Positions 1 through 9,691 of a stretch of DNA of 64,000 nt are shown one piece after another. This DNA is from Candidatus Enterovibrio escicola (GTDB taxonomy: Bacteria; Pseudomonadota; Gammaproteobacteria; Enterobacterales; Vibrionaceae). The stretch's first letter is position 1, and each line of letters opens with the position of its first letter. The stretch spans positions 18,659-82,658 of the forward strand of contig NZ_NBYY01000003.1 of assembly GCF_002464935.1 (NCBI RefSeq), given 5' to 3'. The notes under the pieces were generated by a model. The model worked only from the letters and a program-made list of their open reading frames with translations. It was not told where the DNA came from and searched no databases. The translations under genes and the position numbers were made by a program.

Positions 1-147
1 GTTTTAAAAAACTTACACACACGCTGTGTAACCACATTCCTTCCTGATGTATAGGAAGTGGTGTTTATTTATCTGCGAAGTAGATGAGCAATGGTCTTTC
101 GTAGGTAACAGAAATACCCCTAGCTGGCTTTTGTATGCTTGGGAGCT
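1..147. other. Unassigned sequence at the window edge with a short hairpin
   Basis: No convincing gene is visible here. The first 30 bases (a gttttaaaaa-acttacac motif followed by cgctgtgtaac) recur with small changes at 24931-24960, directly before an IS982 end. Positions 32-63 can fold as a small hairpin in which ccac and ttcct pair with aggaa and gtgg. It may be the edge of another decayed transposable element, but the window gives no more context. Confidence 0.3.
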
Positions 148-318
148 TCAATTAAAAAATCATTGCTCACGCATTCTGGTGTCGCGGAAGAAATACATTC
201 AATGTACTTTTCAATCGATTATCCATATGCAATTTTGTGCATGGACGGTTTCAATTTGTATGATATCTATCCTGGGGATAAACACATTGTTGCAAGCTCT
301 ATACACAACACATTGAGA
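148..318 (+). pseudogene. Decayed fragment related to the TnpB-like remnant at 14.2 kb
   Basis: A roughly 170-bp stretch matches 14214-14390 in base order, with many substitutions: both contain the series ...cattgctcacgcattc..., ...ttatccatat... and ...ggataaacac.... The open frame at 139-330 reads residues such as GVAEEIHSMYFSIDYPY. In the second copy this segment lies upstream of a recognisable TnpB core, so I infer that both are N-terminal pieces of an IS200/IS605-type tnpB. That identification rests on the linkage, not on a motif in this copy. Confidence 0.3.
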
Positions 319-470
319 GGGAAAATTTAACCCTCTGTATACGCTTTAAACGACTGAATCAGAAAATAATTGGATACTTAAAATCAACGGAAATTCATTA
401 GAAAGTGATCGATACACTCATTGAACGTGAGTATTACCTTTAAACCATAATCAACTTATTGAATACATGA
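303..470 (-). repeat. Dispersed repeat R1, copy 1 (about 165 bp)
   Basis: Read on the minus strand, this segment matches 44112-44280 and, for its first part, 46137-46250. The shared elements are ttcaataagttgattat, a stretch around atcacttt, a segment around gattttaagtatccaatta, and a short stem-loop gaggg...ccctc at the end. No reading frame is conserved between the copies, so it behaves like a non-coding dispersed repeat or a transposon end rather than a gene. Confidence 0.55.
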
Positions 471-477
471 TCCAGTA

Positions 478-560
478 TTTCCCATCATCACCTCCCGCTT
501 AACTCCATGATGATCTGATCGTAGGAATTGCGATTAGTTTAGATATTTGGAAACAACACC
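478..560 (-). mobile_element. IS5 family (IS903 subgroup) end fragment
   Basis: This matches the 5' end of the IS903-type element found elsewhere in the window, in minus orientation: the leader before the transposase start (cctcccgcttaactccatga) and the terminal sequence ttggaaacaacacc. Only about 80 bp remain and there is no transposase coding sequence. Confidence 0.7.
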
Positions 561-583
561 GTTCAGTTCGGTAAATTTGTCAC

Positions 584-2425
584 TTATCCCGCTTGGAGAT
601 TGCCATAAAGTGTTTGGTAAACCCCATCGGTATTCACCAAATCATGGTGAATACCGCTTTGCGCAACTTTGCCGTCTTCAAGCACATAAATCAGATCCGC
701 CTCTTTTACGGCAGATAAACGGTGAGCAACTATGAGTGTTGTACGCCCTTGCAAGAAATTATTCAATGCTTGATGTAGAGCTGCTTCAGTCGCAGTATCC
801 AGTGCGGATGTTGCTTCATCCATAATGACCAGTTTTGGATTGCTCAGAATCATCCGAGCGATCGCTAAACGCTGCCTCTGCCCGCCAGATAGTTTCAATC
901 CGTGGTGTCCTAACTGTGAGTTTAATCCAGTCTTAAGTTTATCGACTACATCGCTCAATTGGGCAATATCCAATGATTGCCAAAGCTGTGCTTCCGTGAA
1001 ATCATCACGACCTAACGTAAGGTTAGCGTACAGCGTATCGTTAAAGATGACTGGCTGTTGTAGCACTACTGCTGTATGCTGACGCAGTGTTTCGTATCCA
1101 ATGCTTTCGACAGGTTTTCCATCGATCAGAATATCACCCGATGATTTCCGGTACAAGCCAAGTAGCAGCTGAATCAGAGTGGATTTCCCTCCACCAGACG
1201 CGCCAACCAATGCCACTCGCTTGCCGGCAGGAAGGGAAAGTGACAAACCATTTAACACGGTTTTATCATCGTCATACGCAAACGTCAAATCTCGCACTTC
1301 CACACCGAATGTATCAAGTTTCACTAATGGATCTGCGCTTGATGTTACCAGTGTAAACTCTTCTTCCAACACCAACAAGCCATTGAGGCGTTTCATGGCA
1401 GCAGAAGCACTGAACCATGCATACTGAATATCTAATAGCTCTTGGATGGGACTAAGCATAAACCACAAGTATCCGAACACAGCAAAGATCTGACCTATCG
1501 ATAGATCGCTAAATAGTACCATTAGCATCGCCGCAGCTCGAAAGAGTTCAAATCCAATCAGGAACATCAGAAACGAAATACGTCCGGCTGCTTCTGTTTG
1601 CCATGCGTATCTATCGGCATCATGCCGAATAAATTCGGCATCTTCCTTTAGTATATCCAGATACGCCTTATCACGGTTTGCGGCACGCAGTTGGTATATG
1701 CCGTCTAATGTTTCCACCAGACGCTGTTGAAATCGTTCAAACGATTGGTTTTCAGCTTTTTTAAGGTGTTTAACGCGTCGGCCCATTTTTCGTGACAAAA
1801 AGATCACCAGCGGGTTCACCAATAATATGAACAAACCCAGTCTCCAATCTAGCCATAACAAAATGATAGCAGTACCAAAGACAGTCAAAACACCAACAAC
1901 AAAACGACTAAGACTATTTCCAATGAAATTATCGAGGGTTTCTATATCGGTAACGAGGTAGGAGCTCAATCCCCCACTACCGCGTTGCTCAAATTCTTTA
2001 ATGCTCACACGTCCGAGCTTATCGAGCAGTTGCTGACGCACGTAACAAGTGATAGTTTTAGACACCAGAATAAACTGTCTATTTTGCCAAATATTTAATG
2101 CCTGACTAACTATACGCATAACAAGCACGAGTACTAATACCACCACAATGTAGCTTGCTGGATGTTGTAAAGATTCAGGTAATAGATAATTAAAGAATGC
2201 AATCCCTTTCTCGGGTTTATTCAGAAGAACTTCATCTACCATTAGAGGCATTAGCAATGGAATTGGTACGCTTATCAACGTGGCGAAAAGTGCAATTATA
2301 TTGGCAATTATCAAACTCTTCTTTTGATTTTTAGCCTGTTCTAGCAGCCATCGTGCAGACAGTGAGGTTAAAACACCATTATTCACTGTATCTCCGTAGA
2401 TTATCATTTCTTGCAAGAGTAACAC
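584..2425 (-). CDS. ABC exporter: fused membrane and ATPase half-transporter, MsbA/MdlB-like
   Basis: A 613-residue half-transporter of the type-1 ABC exporter fold, expected to dimerise in the inner membrane and pump lipids, drugs or peptides outward. Hydrophobic segments at about residues 37-60, 92-112, 168-190, 195-210, 283-303 and 310-330 form the membrane domain. The C-terminal ATPase has Walker A GASGGGKST (about 408-416), signature LSGGQ (512-516), Walker B LVIMDEATSALD (about 533-543) and an H-loop histidine near 568, so all catalytic motifs are present. The first few residues are uncertain: internal ATG and GTG codons within 15 residues could be the true start. It stands alone, so the substrate cannot be inferred. 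The following 24 bases of spacer lead into IS and repeat debris. Confidence 0.9.
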   Translation of the reverse strand: MLLLQEMIIYGDTVNNGVLTSLSARWLLEQAKNQKKSLIIANIIALFATLISVPIPLLMPLMVDEVLLNKPEKGIAFFNYLLPESLQHPASYIVVVLVLVLVMRIVSQALNIWQNRQFILVSKTITCYVRQQLLDKLGRVSIKEFEQRGSGGLSSYLVTDIETLDNFIGNSLSRFVVGVLTVFGTAIILLWLDWRLGLFILLVNPLVIFLSRKMGRRVKHLKKAENQSFERFQQRLVETLDGIYQLRAANRDKAYLDILKEDAEFIRHDADRYAWQTEAAGRISFLMFLIGFELFRAAAMLMVLFSDLSIGQIFAVFGYLWFMLSPIQELLDIQYAWFSASAAMKRLNGLLVLEEEFTLVTSSADPLVKLDTFGVEVRDLTFAYDDDKTVLNGLSLSLPAGKRVALVGASGGGKSTLIQLLLGLYRKSSGDILIDGKPVESIGYETLRQHTAVVLQQPVIFNDTLYANLTLGRDDFTEAQLWQSLDIAQLSDVVDKLKTGLNSQLGHHGLKLSGGQRQRLAIARMILSNPKLVIMDEATSALDTATEAALHQALNNFLQGRTTLIVAHRLSAVKEADLIYVLEDGKVAQSGIHHDLVNTDGVYQTLYGNLQAG

Positions 2426-3111
2426 AAGTCTAATGCACCTTGTGATGAGATTCGTGTCACATCCAGTTTTCTATAGTGAGTGTGAATGTTTATCGTAAGA
2501 TCCAAAATACAACTTCAATGCATTCTCTCTTGATCATGTTTCAAAGAATAAGAAACGGAGTTTACTGATAACCATCAAGGAGAGTTGTAAAATGAGCTAT
2601 TTTTCCTAGATTGCCATTGTTTTACATTTAAAGTTCGTAAGAGCTGTATCCTATTCCGTTTCCTCGTATTGTTGAAACGGCACAATCAGGCAATTTTTTC
2701 GTAAAAATATATTATGTAGATTCCTTATTTTCTACTGACTGAGGAGTTAAGGAATGCCGAAACAACCCTTTGTAATTATTCTTTTCTAACGGTACACATG
2801 AGTTGTAGGGAGATAACTCGTCCTTAATTTAGTTAGTAGATATCTTCCCTTTTTCTATATTTAAATAACCTAAATCTTCAAATTATCTGGATATAGAATC
2901 TTCTCTCTAAAGAACTGAGCAGTATTACCATAAATGATCAACAGTTGACAAGGTCAGAAGATGCAAAACGCCCTCCGTTAGATGGAACGCACAACCTAGC
3001 GGAGAGCCAGTCAGACTGAAATACACTATCATATCCTCCTTTGAGGATGAATATGTGCATGGTTCATAAACGGCGTTGTTGATTACATTGACCTATTTAA
3101 TAGGTATAAAC
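2426..3111. other. Gene-free stretch with imperfect hairpins
   Basis: No supported gene. Around 2970-3006 the bases ctccgttag...ctagcggag form an imperfect stem. The same stretch (cgccctccgttagatggaacgcacaac) has a diverged counterpart at 51220-51255 beside an IS982 end, so it may be old transposon or phage debris. The remainder is AT-rich and presumably holds the lost promoter region of the broken protease gene that follows. Confidence 0.4.
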
Positions 3112-4179
3112 ATAAAGAAATATCTGTTTATCGCTACATGTAGTCTGTTTTTTAATCTGTTTACCAGTATTTCTATACTGACGACAGAGTTGACTGTTAG
3201 CAATGATATTGAAATCATTCCTATATAGTTATGTAGTTGTTTTCAAGGAGTCAGTTTTCTCTCTTAAATGGAGAGACTAGACGCGATCTTGGTTTTACTG
3301 CTGGACAATCAGTTCAATAAGTAGCAGAAAGATTGATTGCTGATGTAACTGCTCAAACATCGTATACTACTACTTCTAAGTATTAAAAATAAACGAGGGC
3401 ATGGTTATTCCTCTGCCACCTTAACTCCAGAAGTTGCTGAAAAATTCAAAGAAACAAGCAGAAGTTCATTATGTTATGGTTGATGGGGTTGCTAGCTTAG
3501 ACCAAGTATCTTTAGATGATAAATATGCCTACACCAGCATTGGTACAGGTATGCATGCTTATATTCTTGATTCAGGTATTTGTGCATTTCATCGAGAATT
3601 TATCAGTCGGATAGGTAATGGTTATGATCTTAATAAACTAGCATAGTGATGCTGATGACTGCCTTGGTCATGGCACCTCTGTGGCAGGTACCTTAGGTGG
3701 TACTCGAGAGGGTGTAGCTAAGAAAGTGACTTTGTATAGTATCAAAGTATTCGGCTGCACTAACACGGGATTTCACTCAGACATACTGGTAGGTGTTGAT
3801 TGGATAGCTAAAAACCACATAAAGCCAGCAGTAGTAAACCGGTGTGTAACTATCAGAGGTCCATCATCGTCCTTTAGATGATGCTATTTTAACTCTTTTC
3901 ATGCTGGAATAATATACGTTATATCTGCTTTTAATGAGCATGGAGCAGATGTTTATTCTATTCTCACCTGTTAGAGAACCCACAGTAATTATAGTAGCAT
4001 CAACTTCTTATAATAATAAGCATTCTTCCTATCCTAATATTGGTCGTTGTGTAGACATATTTGCTTTAGGTGATTCTATCATTTTAACGGGGATTTATAG
4101 TGATACAGATAGATATACAATGGCAGCACCCCATGTAATTGGAGTAGTAACTTTCTATTTACAAAAACATGCCTCCTAA
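3112..4179 (+). pseudogene. Secreted subtilisin-like serine protease (peptidase S8), broken
   Basis: The pieces lie in order but in different frames. An N-terminal stretch at 3112-3230 reads KKYLFIATCSLFFNLFTS, a lipophilic signal-peptide-like segment whose start codon is now ATA. A pro-peptide I9-like piece, GYSSATLTPEVAEKFKE, begins near 3402. The Asp motif YILDSGI lies near 3560, the His motif GHGTSVAGTLGGT near 3667, and the C-terminal MAAPHVIGVVTF near 4120. In the normal motif GTSMAAPHV the serine is catalytic; here the position reads YTMAAPHV, so the nucleophile is replaced by threonine. Frameshifts and stops also separate the pieces. The family consists of secreted alkaline proteases common in Vibrio. 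Loss fits a host-restricted life. An IS982 end begins 2 bp after the last stop codon. Confidence 0.8.
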
Positions 4180-4181
4180 CG

Positions 4182-5016
4182 AACCTCAGATCTGCATAAG
4201 CGCTTGCTTATCAAACCTAGTCATCTTGACGCTTGGCTTCTTTGGTTGAGATAAGCCAAGCCAGCAAGTTGGCCATAAAGATGATACAACTACGGTGCCG
4301 AAAATGCTCGATTTGAGATATGTTTTTTCGTTGGTTAAAAACGGTTTCAATAATAAATCGTTTCCGGAGTATCAGGCGATTCCAAAGTTTCATCACTTTT
4401 GGTTTCATGTTTTGTTTACACCCGTTATCAGTATCACTCCCTTGTCTACAAGTTCCCGCTCCAATGAACCAAAATATAACCTTTATCTCCGTATAAACAC
4501 CCCATCGTTTCTTTTCCTCGCTTCGCGGTACCTTTAAAAACCTGATGTCTGAGAATGCGTAGGTTGTGACAAACCTGTAGCTTAGACGAATCAACAAAGG
4601 CAATCCCTGTCAGCCTTGCCTGACGGTGAGTGAGGTAAAACCAAAGCGGAAGTAGAACAGCTTGCATGAGTTTGAGCATCTTCGTGTAACTAATTCAGGA
4701 AATTCGTTAGTTAGGTAGCGATAAACAAAGTGGATGTAATAAGTTTTAAAGTCTCGATATCCCGATTGATGGAAAGCTATCACTATCGTCATAACTTCGC
4801 TAACTGAGAGGCGAGACAGCTTATTTCTTTGTTTGATGCCGGAAGAAATTAGGTATTTTTTCATGCAGGGAGGAAAATCTAGTAGCAATCATCGACATCG
4901 ACGCAAACCGCGTCTAAGTTATTCATGCACAATTCCTTGTGCAGTCAATAGTTTATTTCAAACGATCAGATCAAGATTTTGTCATTCAGTTCATTTTTTA
5001 TGCAGATCTTAGGTTA
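4182..5016 (-). mobile_element. IS982 family element, internally deleted and frameshifted
   Basis: Ends are aacctcagatctgcataag at 4182 and an imperfect counterpart, tgcagatcttaggtta, at 5016. Intact relatives here are about 960 bp and encode an IS982-family DDE transposase with landmarks FVDSSKLQVCHN, a GWFYGFKLHL stretch, GDKGYI and RFIIETVFDQLK. In this copy the part between the KGTTKRGKG region and GDKGYI is missing and the frame is broken several times, so no functional enzyme can be made. Confidence 0.85.
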
Positions 5017-5499
5017 GTTAGTACCTATGATATCTGTTCGGAAGTCCAATTATTTGCAAGTAACAGATGAACGAAAGATCTTTGATCTGTTAGTATTGTG
5101 TTTTTACTTGCTTGTAATTATTCGTCTACAGATCTTAAGCAATTTTAAGGAAATAAGCTCCATTATTCATGTACCTTTCCCAATATCGGTAAACTGAGAA
5201 AAAATGGCACTTAATTGTCTTTGCGATATCAGAGATTGAAATCTCCCGTTCCCAAATGGTTGCAACCTAGTATCTTCTTTCACTAGGTTCACTGCTGAGA
5301 ATACAGGGTAGTACTGCTGGTGTCTTTGAAGAGACAAGCGTAGTTCCTTTCGAAAGTTGTTTAAGTATACATGATCCTCAACGCGCAGTATAGCACGCTA
5401 AATGTAGCATTCTATGCGACTATCGTATGGATCTTTTTTGTCTGGTAAAAGAATAATACCGTTTGGTTTTTATCTTCAACATTAAAATAGGAGTTACCC
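5017..5499. other. Intergenic region upstream of dcuA
   Basis: No gene is seen. The stretch presumably contains the dcuA promoter. I looked for an FNR box (TTGAT-N4-ATCAA), because Dcu transporters are often anaerobically induced, and found none that convinces. A ribosome-binding site, taggag, lies 6-7 bases upstream of the dcuA start. Confidence 0.35.
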
Positions 5500-6807
5500 A
5501 TGATAGCAGTGGAGTTATCTGTTGTACTAGCTTTCATATTTTTGGGCGTACGTATTGGTGGTGTTGGTATCGGTTTAGCTGGTGGTGCAGGTGTAATTGT
5601 TTTATCATTAGTATTAAACATGCCCACCAGCAAAAGCTATATTCCTATCGATGTTATCTTGATCATCATGTCAGTAATCACGGCTATTTCTGCAATGCAA
5701 GTCGCCGGTGGTATGAATCTGTTGGTTGAATTTTCCGAAAATTTTCTGAGAAAAAACCCGAAACAAATTACCTTTTATGCACCAATTGTTACCTATATTA
5801 TGACCATGATAGCAGGTACTGGACACACCGCGTTCTCAACATTACCTGTCATCGCGGAAGTGGCAAAAGAGCAAGGTATTCGTCCATCTCGTCCATTATC
5901 TATTGCTGTTGTCGCATCACAAATCTCAATTACTGCATCCCCTATTTCGGCAGCAGTAATTTTTTTTTCAGGCATCCTTGAACCCTTGGGTGTTGGTTAT
6001 TTAACTTTGTTATCGATTAGTATTCCAGCCACTCTTATTGCATGTCTGGTGGGTGCCTTCGCTGCAAACTTTATAGGCTGTGAACTGAAAAACGATCGTG
6101 TATACAAAGAGCGTCTTGAAAAAGGTTTAATTAAGTTTCAGGGTACCATTAAACGTGATATCGATCCGAATGCAAAAAAAACGGTCATCATAATTTTGAC
6201 CGCTATTATTTTGGTTGTTGCATACTCCACAGCGATTTCTAGTTCTGTAGGTTTGATTGAGAATCCAACACTTGGCCGTAATGAAGCAATTATGACCTTT
6301 ATGTTGGCAGCCGCCTTAATTATCGTATTGATCACAGGTATTGATGGTTCGAAAATCTCATCAACACCAACATTTCGTTCAGGAATGGCCTCTTGTGTGT
6401 GTATTCTTGGTATCTCATGGCTAGGGTCGACATTTGTTAACAATCACGTTGAGGGCATCAAAGAAGTTGCAGGTACCTTGCTGGCTGACTATCCGTGGAT
6501 GCTCGCAATAATCCTGTTTTTTGCCTCTATGTTGCTGTATTCACAGGGTGCCACCACTGTTTCTATTATGCCTGCCGCATTGGTAATTGGTGTTACACCG
6601 TTAACTGCCATTGCCTCGTTTGTAGCGGTAAGTGCGCTGTTTGTTCTGCCGACTTATCCAACGTTGCTGGCGGCGGTTGAAATGGACGATACAGGCTCAA
6701 CTCGCATCGGAAATTGGATATTCAACCACCCATTTTTTGTACCTGGTGTTGTAACTATCGCTACAGCAGTTGCACTAGGCTTTGTGTTTGGCGGTATCCT
6801 ATTGTAA
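5500..6807 (+). CDS. dcuA: C4-dicarboxylate antiporter, DcuA type
   Basis: A 435-residue inner-membrane protein of the Dcu family, which exchanges fumarate, malate or aspartate for succinate and supports fumarate respiration or aspartate uptake. Its length matches DcuA (about 433). Family landmarks run the whole length: RIGGVGIGLAGGAGV near the N-terminus, ISAMQVAGGMN, the conserved LPVIAEVAKEQGIRP, ITASPISAAV, and the C-terminal LPTYPTLLAAVEMDDTGST followed by RIGNWIFNHPFFVPG, which is closer to DcuA than DcuB. About ten to twelve hydrophobic segments are evident. The start is supported by taggag just upstream. The stop codon lies 2 bp from an IS982 end that faces it tail to tail. The gene appears intact. 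Confidence 0.92.
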   Translation: MIAVELSVVLAFIFLGVRIGGVGIGLAGGAGVIVLSLVLNMPTSKSYIPIDVILIIMSVITAISAMQVAGGMNLLVEFSENFLRKNPKQITFYAPIVTYIMTMIAGTGHTAFSTLPVIAEVAKEQGIRPSRPLSIAVVASQISITASPISAAVIFFSGILEPLGVGYLTLLSISIPATLIACLVGAFAANFIGCELKNDRVYKERLEKGLIKFQGTIKRDIDPNAKKTVIIILTAIILVVAYSTAISSSVGLIENPTLGRNEAIMTFMLAAALIIVLITGIDGSKISSTPTFRSGMASCVCILGISWLGSTFVNNHVEGIKEVAGTLLADYPWMLAIILFFASMLLYSQGATTVSIMPAALVIGVTPLTAIASFVAVSALFVLPTYPTLLAAVEMDDTGSTRIGNWIFNHPFFVPGVVTIATAVALGFVFGGILL

Positions 6808-6809
6808 CT

Positions 6810-7370
6810 AACCTCAAATCTGCATAAGCATGGCTTTTTCAAGCCGAGTAATTTTAAGGCTGAGCTTTTCTGATTGGAACGTATAAGCAATGAATCCAGC
6901 AACCATAAAGCTCCCTCCACTTCGGGGCTTAACATACTCTATTTGAGATACATTGTTTAGTTGATCAAAGACTGTCTCGATGATAAATTGTTTTTCCAAC
7001 ATAAGATGACCCAAAAGCTCCACCACCTTTAATTTAATATTCTTCCGTGTATTCGTGATGAAAGTAACCCCTTTCTCTTCGAGAGTTTCTTCAAAGTGGC
7101 TCGATATATAGCTCTTATTTCCATAAAGTAATCTCCCAGAGAATATTGGCCATATCATGCACAAGTCTCCTGTTATTAACATGGGGTCTTGTTCCCTTTA
7201 CCAACATGATACCGCCTTGGTCATTGATTCTAAGGTGAAGTTTAAAAACATAGAACCATCCCATAGTTCCCTTACCGAGTTTAACAACTCCATCAAACAC
7301 ACGATGCCGTGAGATATGTAAATTGTAGCAGAGCTGTAACTTTGTTGAATCAACGATTGTTATAGCTAAA
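6810..7370 (-). mobile_element. IS982 family, diverged second lineage, truncated
   Basis: It has the right-end sequence aacctcaaatctgcataag at 6810 and a transposase related to, but clearly different from, the main IS982 type: TIVDSTKLQLCYNLHISRH, GWFYVFKLHLRINDQGG, GNKSYI, FIIETVFDQLNNVSQIE. The reading frame is broken near 7150, and the N-terminal third is removed where a second IS982 copy begins at about 7371. It is 2 bp from the dcuA stop codon. Confidence 0.8.
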
Positions 7371-8085
7371 TAACCTGAACTTCGCATAAGAAATGGATTA
7401 AATGCCAAAGTCGCGATCTGATCATTTGAGAAAAACTATCGACTGCATAAGCACGCGCTTATGTAAGGTGTTCCTGTTTTGCTCTGCTCTTACCTCACTC
7501 ACCGTCAGGTACGGCTGACAGGGATTGCCTTTGTTGATTCGTCTAAGCTACAGGTTTGTCACAACCTACGTATTCTCAGATATCAGTTTTTTAAAGGTAC
7601 CACGAAGCGAAAAAAAGGAATGATGGGGTGGTTATATAGCTTCAAATTACACCTCATTATCAATGACTAAGGTGGTATTCTCTCAGTTAAAGTGATGATG
7701 GATAACGTAGATGATAGAAAGCCTGTTTCGGAAATGTCTGACAGATCTTAGGGATTTTTATACGGAGATAAAGGTTATATTTCTGGTCCATTGGGGCGGG
7801 AACTTGCAAACAAGGGAGTGATACTGATAACGGGTGTGACAAAGAATATGAAACCCAAAGTCATGAAACTTTGGGATCTCCTGATGCTCCGGAAACGATT
7901 TATTATTGAAACTGTTTTTGACTAACTAAAAAACATATCTCAAATCGAGCATTCACGGCACCGTGATTGTATCAGCTTTATGGTTAACTGGCTGTCGGGA
8001 TCCATCGCGTATTTATTTCAACCAAAGAAGCCGAGTCATCTTGATACTCGGCTTGAGAAGCAAGCGTTTATGCAGATCTAAGGTC
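7371..8085 (+). mobile_element. IS982 family element, main type, N-terminal part deleted
   Basis: The left end taacctgaacttcgcataag is followed after about 80 bp by a jump to the middle of the transposase (LTHRQVRLTGIAFVDSS), so the first third is missing. The rest runs to the right end near 8085. In-frame stops occur at 7669 and later, although the residues before and after remain recognisable. It abuts the diverged copy on its left. Confidence 0.85.
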
Positions 8086-8149
8086 ATCTAGAGTATTCAC
8101 GTATGTATTAATTGAGTACGTCAGGATTTCAGTCATGTTCAGTAATTTC

Positions 8150-9124
8150 CTATGTTCTCAGTGCGTAACGCTGCTGGAATGCACTGATGAATGCTGAAAG
8201 TTGTTCTGTAGGTAGGCAATTGATTCCTGCTGCCGCTTTGCGTCCCCCACCGGTTGGAAAGGATGCTGCTAACTCATCAGCCCCCACACTATTTTTCAAG
8301 GGTGCGCGAATATTGATAGCATAGTTGCCGTTCGATTTCGCGGTGATTACTGCATTGGCAATGCTTGGGTCTTGGTTGGCGAGACTGTTAGAATACACGC
8401 CATTGATGCGTCGTGCCCATCTCTCGTCAGGAAGCATGAATACGCGAGATCCTAGATGTTCAGAATAAGGAACAACAGAGGATACTTTTTCGGAGTCATG
8501 TAAATAACTCTGCTCTAACGTTGTATAAACACGGGGATGTTCAGTTATAAAATCAAATGGTGAAGGGTAAGGTGCCATCAATTGATAAAGTTCTGCAGGA
8601 GGAAATAGCAAATCTAACAGCGATACACCATAACTATTGTAATTAATGTAAGTGCCAAATTGTTTGAGCTTATTTCGGCTGATATCGCACAACCCCGTTT
8701 TTTCTACCAACTTATCTGCCACTGAAAACAAATTATCACCGTATGTGCCCACCAGTGCCCAATCTCGATATCTGCCATCGAGCAATTTATCGATAATTAG
8801 GCTGGTGCAGGTACTTGAAGAGGTATTAATATGGTTTGTAAGTGTAGCGTGTGTCCGAATTTGATTCAGATTGTGGTGATCCGCATAAAATATATGGGCA
8901 CCCTGCGAAAGCAGGTTATCCAACGCGGGACGGTTAGGATCCATCGCTACATCTAGTACAGTAACATCCTGTGTCACTGTGGGATCAACTTGTTGGAGCA
9001 ATGCGATATCTCGTTTGACGCCCGTGATCAGAGAACACTCTTTGGGTACGGCCAATCTGAGTTGAATGAGTGCACAAATGCCATCGGCATCGCCGTTAAA
9101 TACATCAAAATTTATTTTTCTCAT
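8150..9124 (-). CDS. DHH-family phosphoesterase
   Basis: A 324-residue protein of the DHH superfamily, whose members cleave phosphoester bonds in small nucleotides or inorganic substrates using two metal ions. Visible motifs are the first aspartate cluster FNGDADGICAL (residues 8-18), a second aspartate in VLDVAMDPNRPAL, the signature ADHHN near 101-105, a further conserved aspartate in GTYGDN, and the C-terminal DHHA1-type glycine patch PTGGGRKAAAGI. All metal-binding positions seem present. The lone-domain arrangement is shorter than RecJ and resembles the Vibrio DHH proteins of unassigned substrate. A purine-rich sequence, ggaggtagcg, precedes the start. It stands alone, so the precise substrate is not known. 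Confidence 0.85.
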   Translation of the reverse strand: MRKINFDVFNGDADGICALIQLRLAVPKECSLITGVKRDIALLQQVDPTVTQDVTVLDVAMDPNRPALDNLLSQGAHIFYADHHNLNQIRTHATLTNHINTSSSTCTSLIIDKLLDGRYRDWALVGTYGDNLFSVADKLVEKTGLCDISRNKLKQFGTYINYNSYGVSLLDLLFPPAELYQLMAPYPSPFDFITEHPRVYTTLEQSYLHDSEKVSSVVPYSEHLGSRVFMLPDERWARRINGVYSNSLANQDPSIANAVITAKSNGNYAINIRAPLKNSVGADELAASFPTGGGRKAAAGINCLPTEQLSAFISAFQQRYALRT

Positions 9125-9373
9125 TATTACGCTACCTCCTTGTTTCCTCGAGGTGTTTCACTGGCCTGAAGGGTGTCGTGTTGTAATAACCAAAATTTAG
9201 TTAACTTTTACCTTCGGTATATATACGGGTAAGCTGAGTTCATACTAGGTTATAGATTTGAATCTCCTATCAGATAAGCTATGTAACTGAATCATTGTCC
9301 TAATTCTAGGTGATGGTTTTAACTTTGACGATAAAATTAGGCTACTAGAAAGTCTTCTAATAATTAAATAGTC

Positions 9374-9691
9374 AACCTGATTTGCGCATAAGAAATGAAC
9401 TAAATAACAAAGTCGCGATCTGATTGTTTAAAAACTATCAATTTTATAAGTACTTAAACATGAATAACTTAGACGCTATTTTCGTCGATGTCGACGACTT
9501 GTGCCTAACTTTCCTTCCTGTATGGAAAAAATACCTAATTTCTTCCGGTATCAAACAAAGAAACAAACTTTCTTGCTTCTCAGTTAGCGAAGTGATGACG
9601 ATAGTGATAGCTTTCCATCAATCTGGATATCGAGATTTCAAAACCTATTACATCCACTTTGTTTGCCGCTATCTCACCAACGAATTTCCTG
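9374..9691 (+). mobile_element. IS982 family element, 5' third only
   Basis: It starts with aacctgatttgcgcataag and encodes the N-terminus MNNLDAIFVDVDDLCLTF...VSEVMTIVIAFHQSGYRDF in an open frame from 9460. It is cut off at gaattc (9691), where an IS256-family element begins. The remaining two thirds of this IS982 copy are not found on the far side of the IS256 element. Confidence 0.85.

Noticed and set aside
5017..5499. FNR or NarL site for anaerobic control of dcuA
   Set aside because: No sequence close to TTGAT-N4-ATCAA was found.
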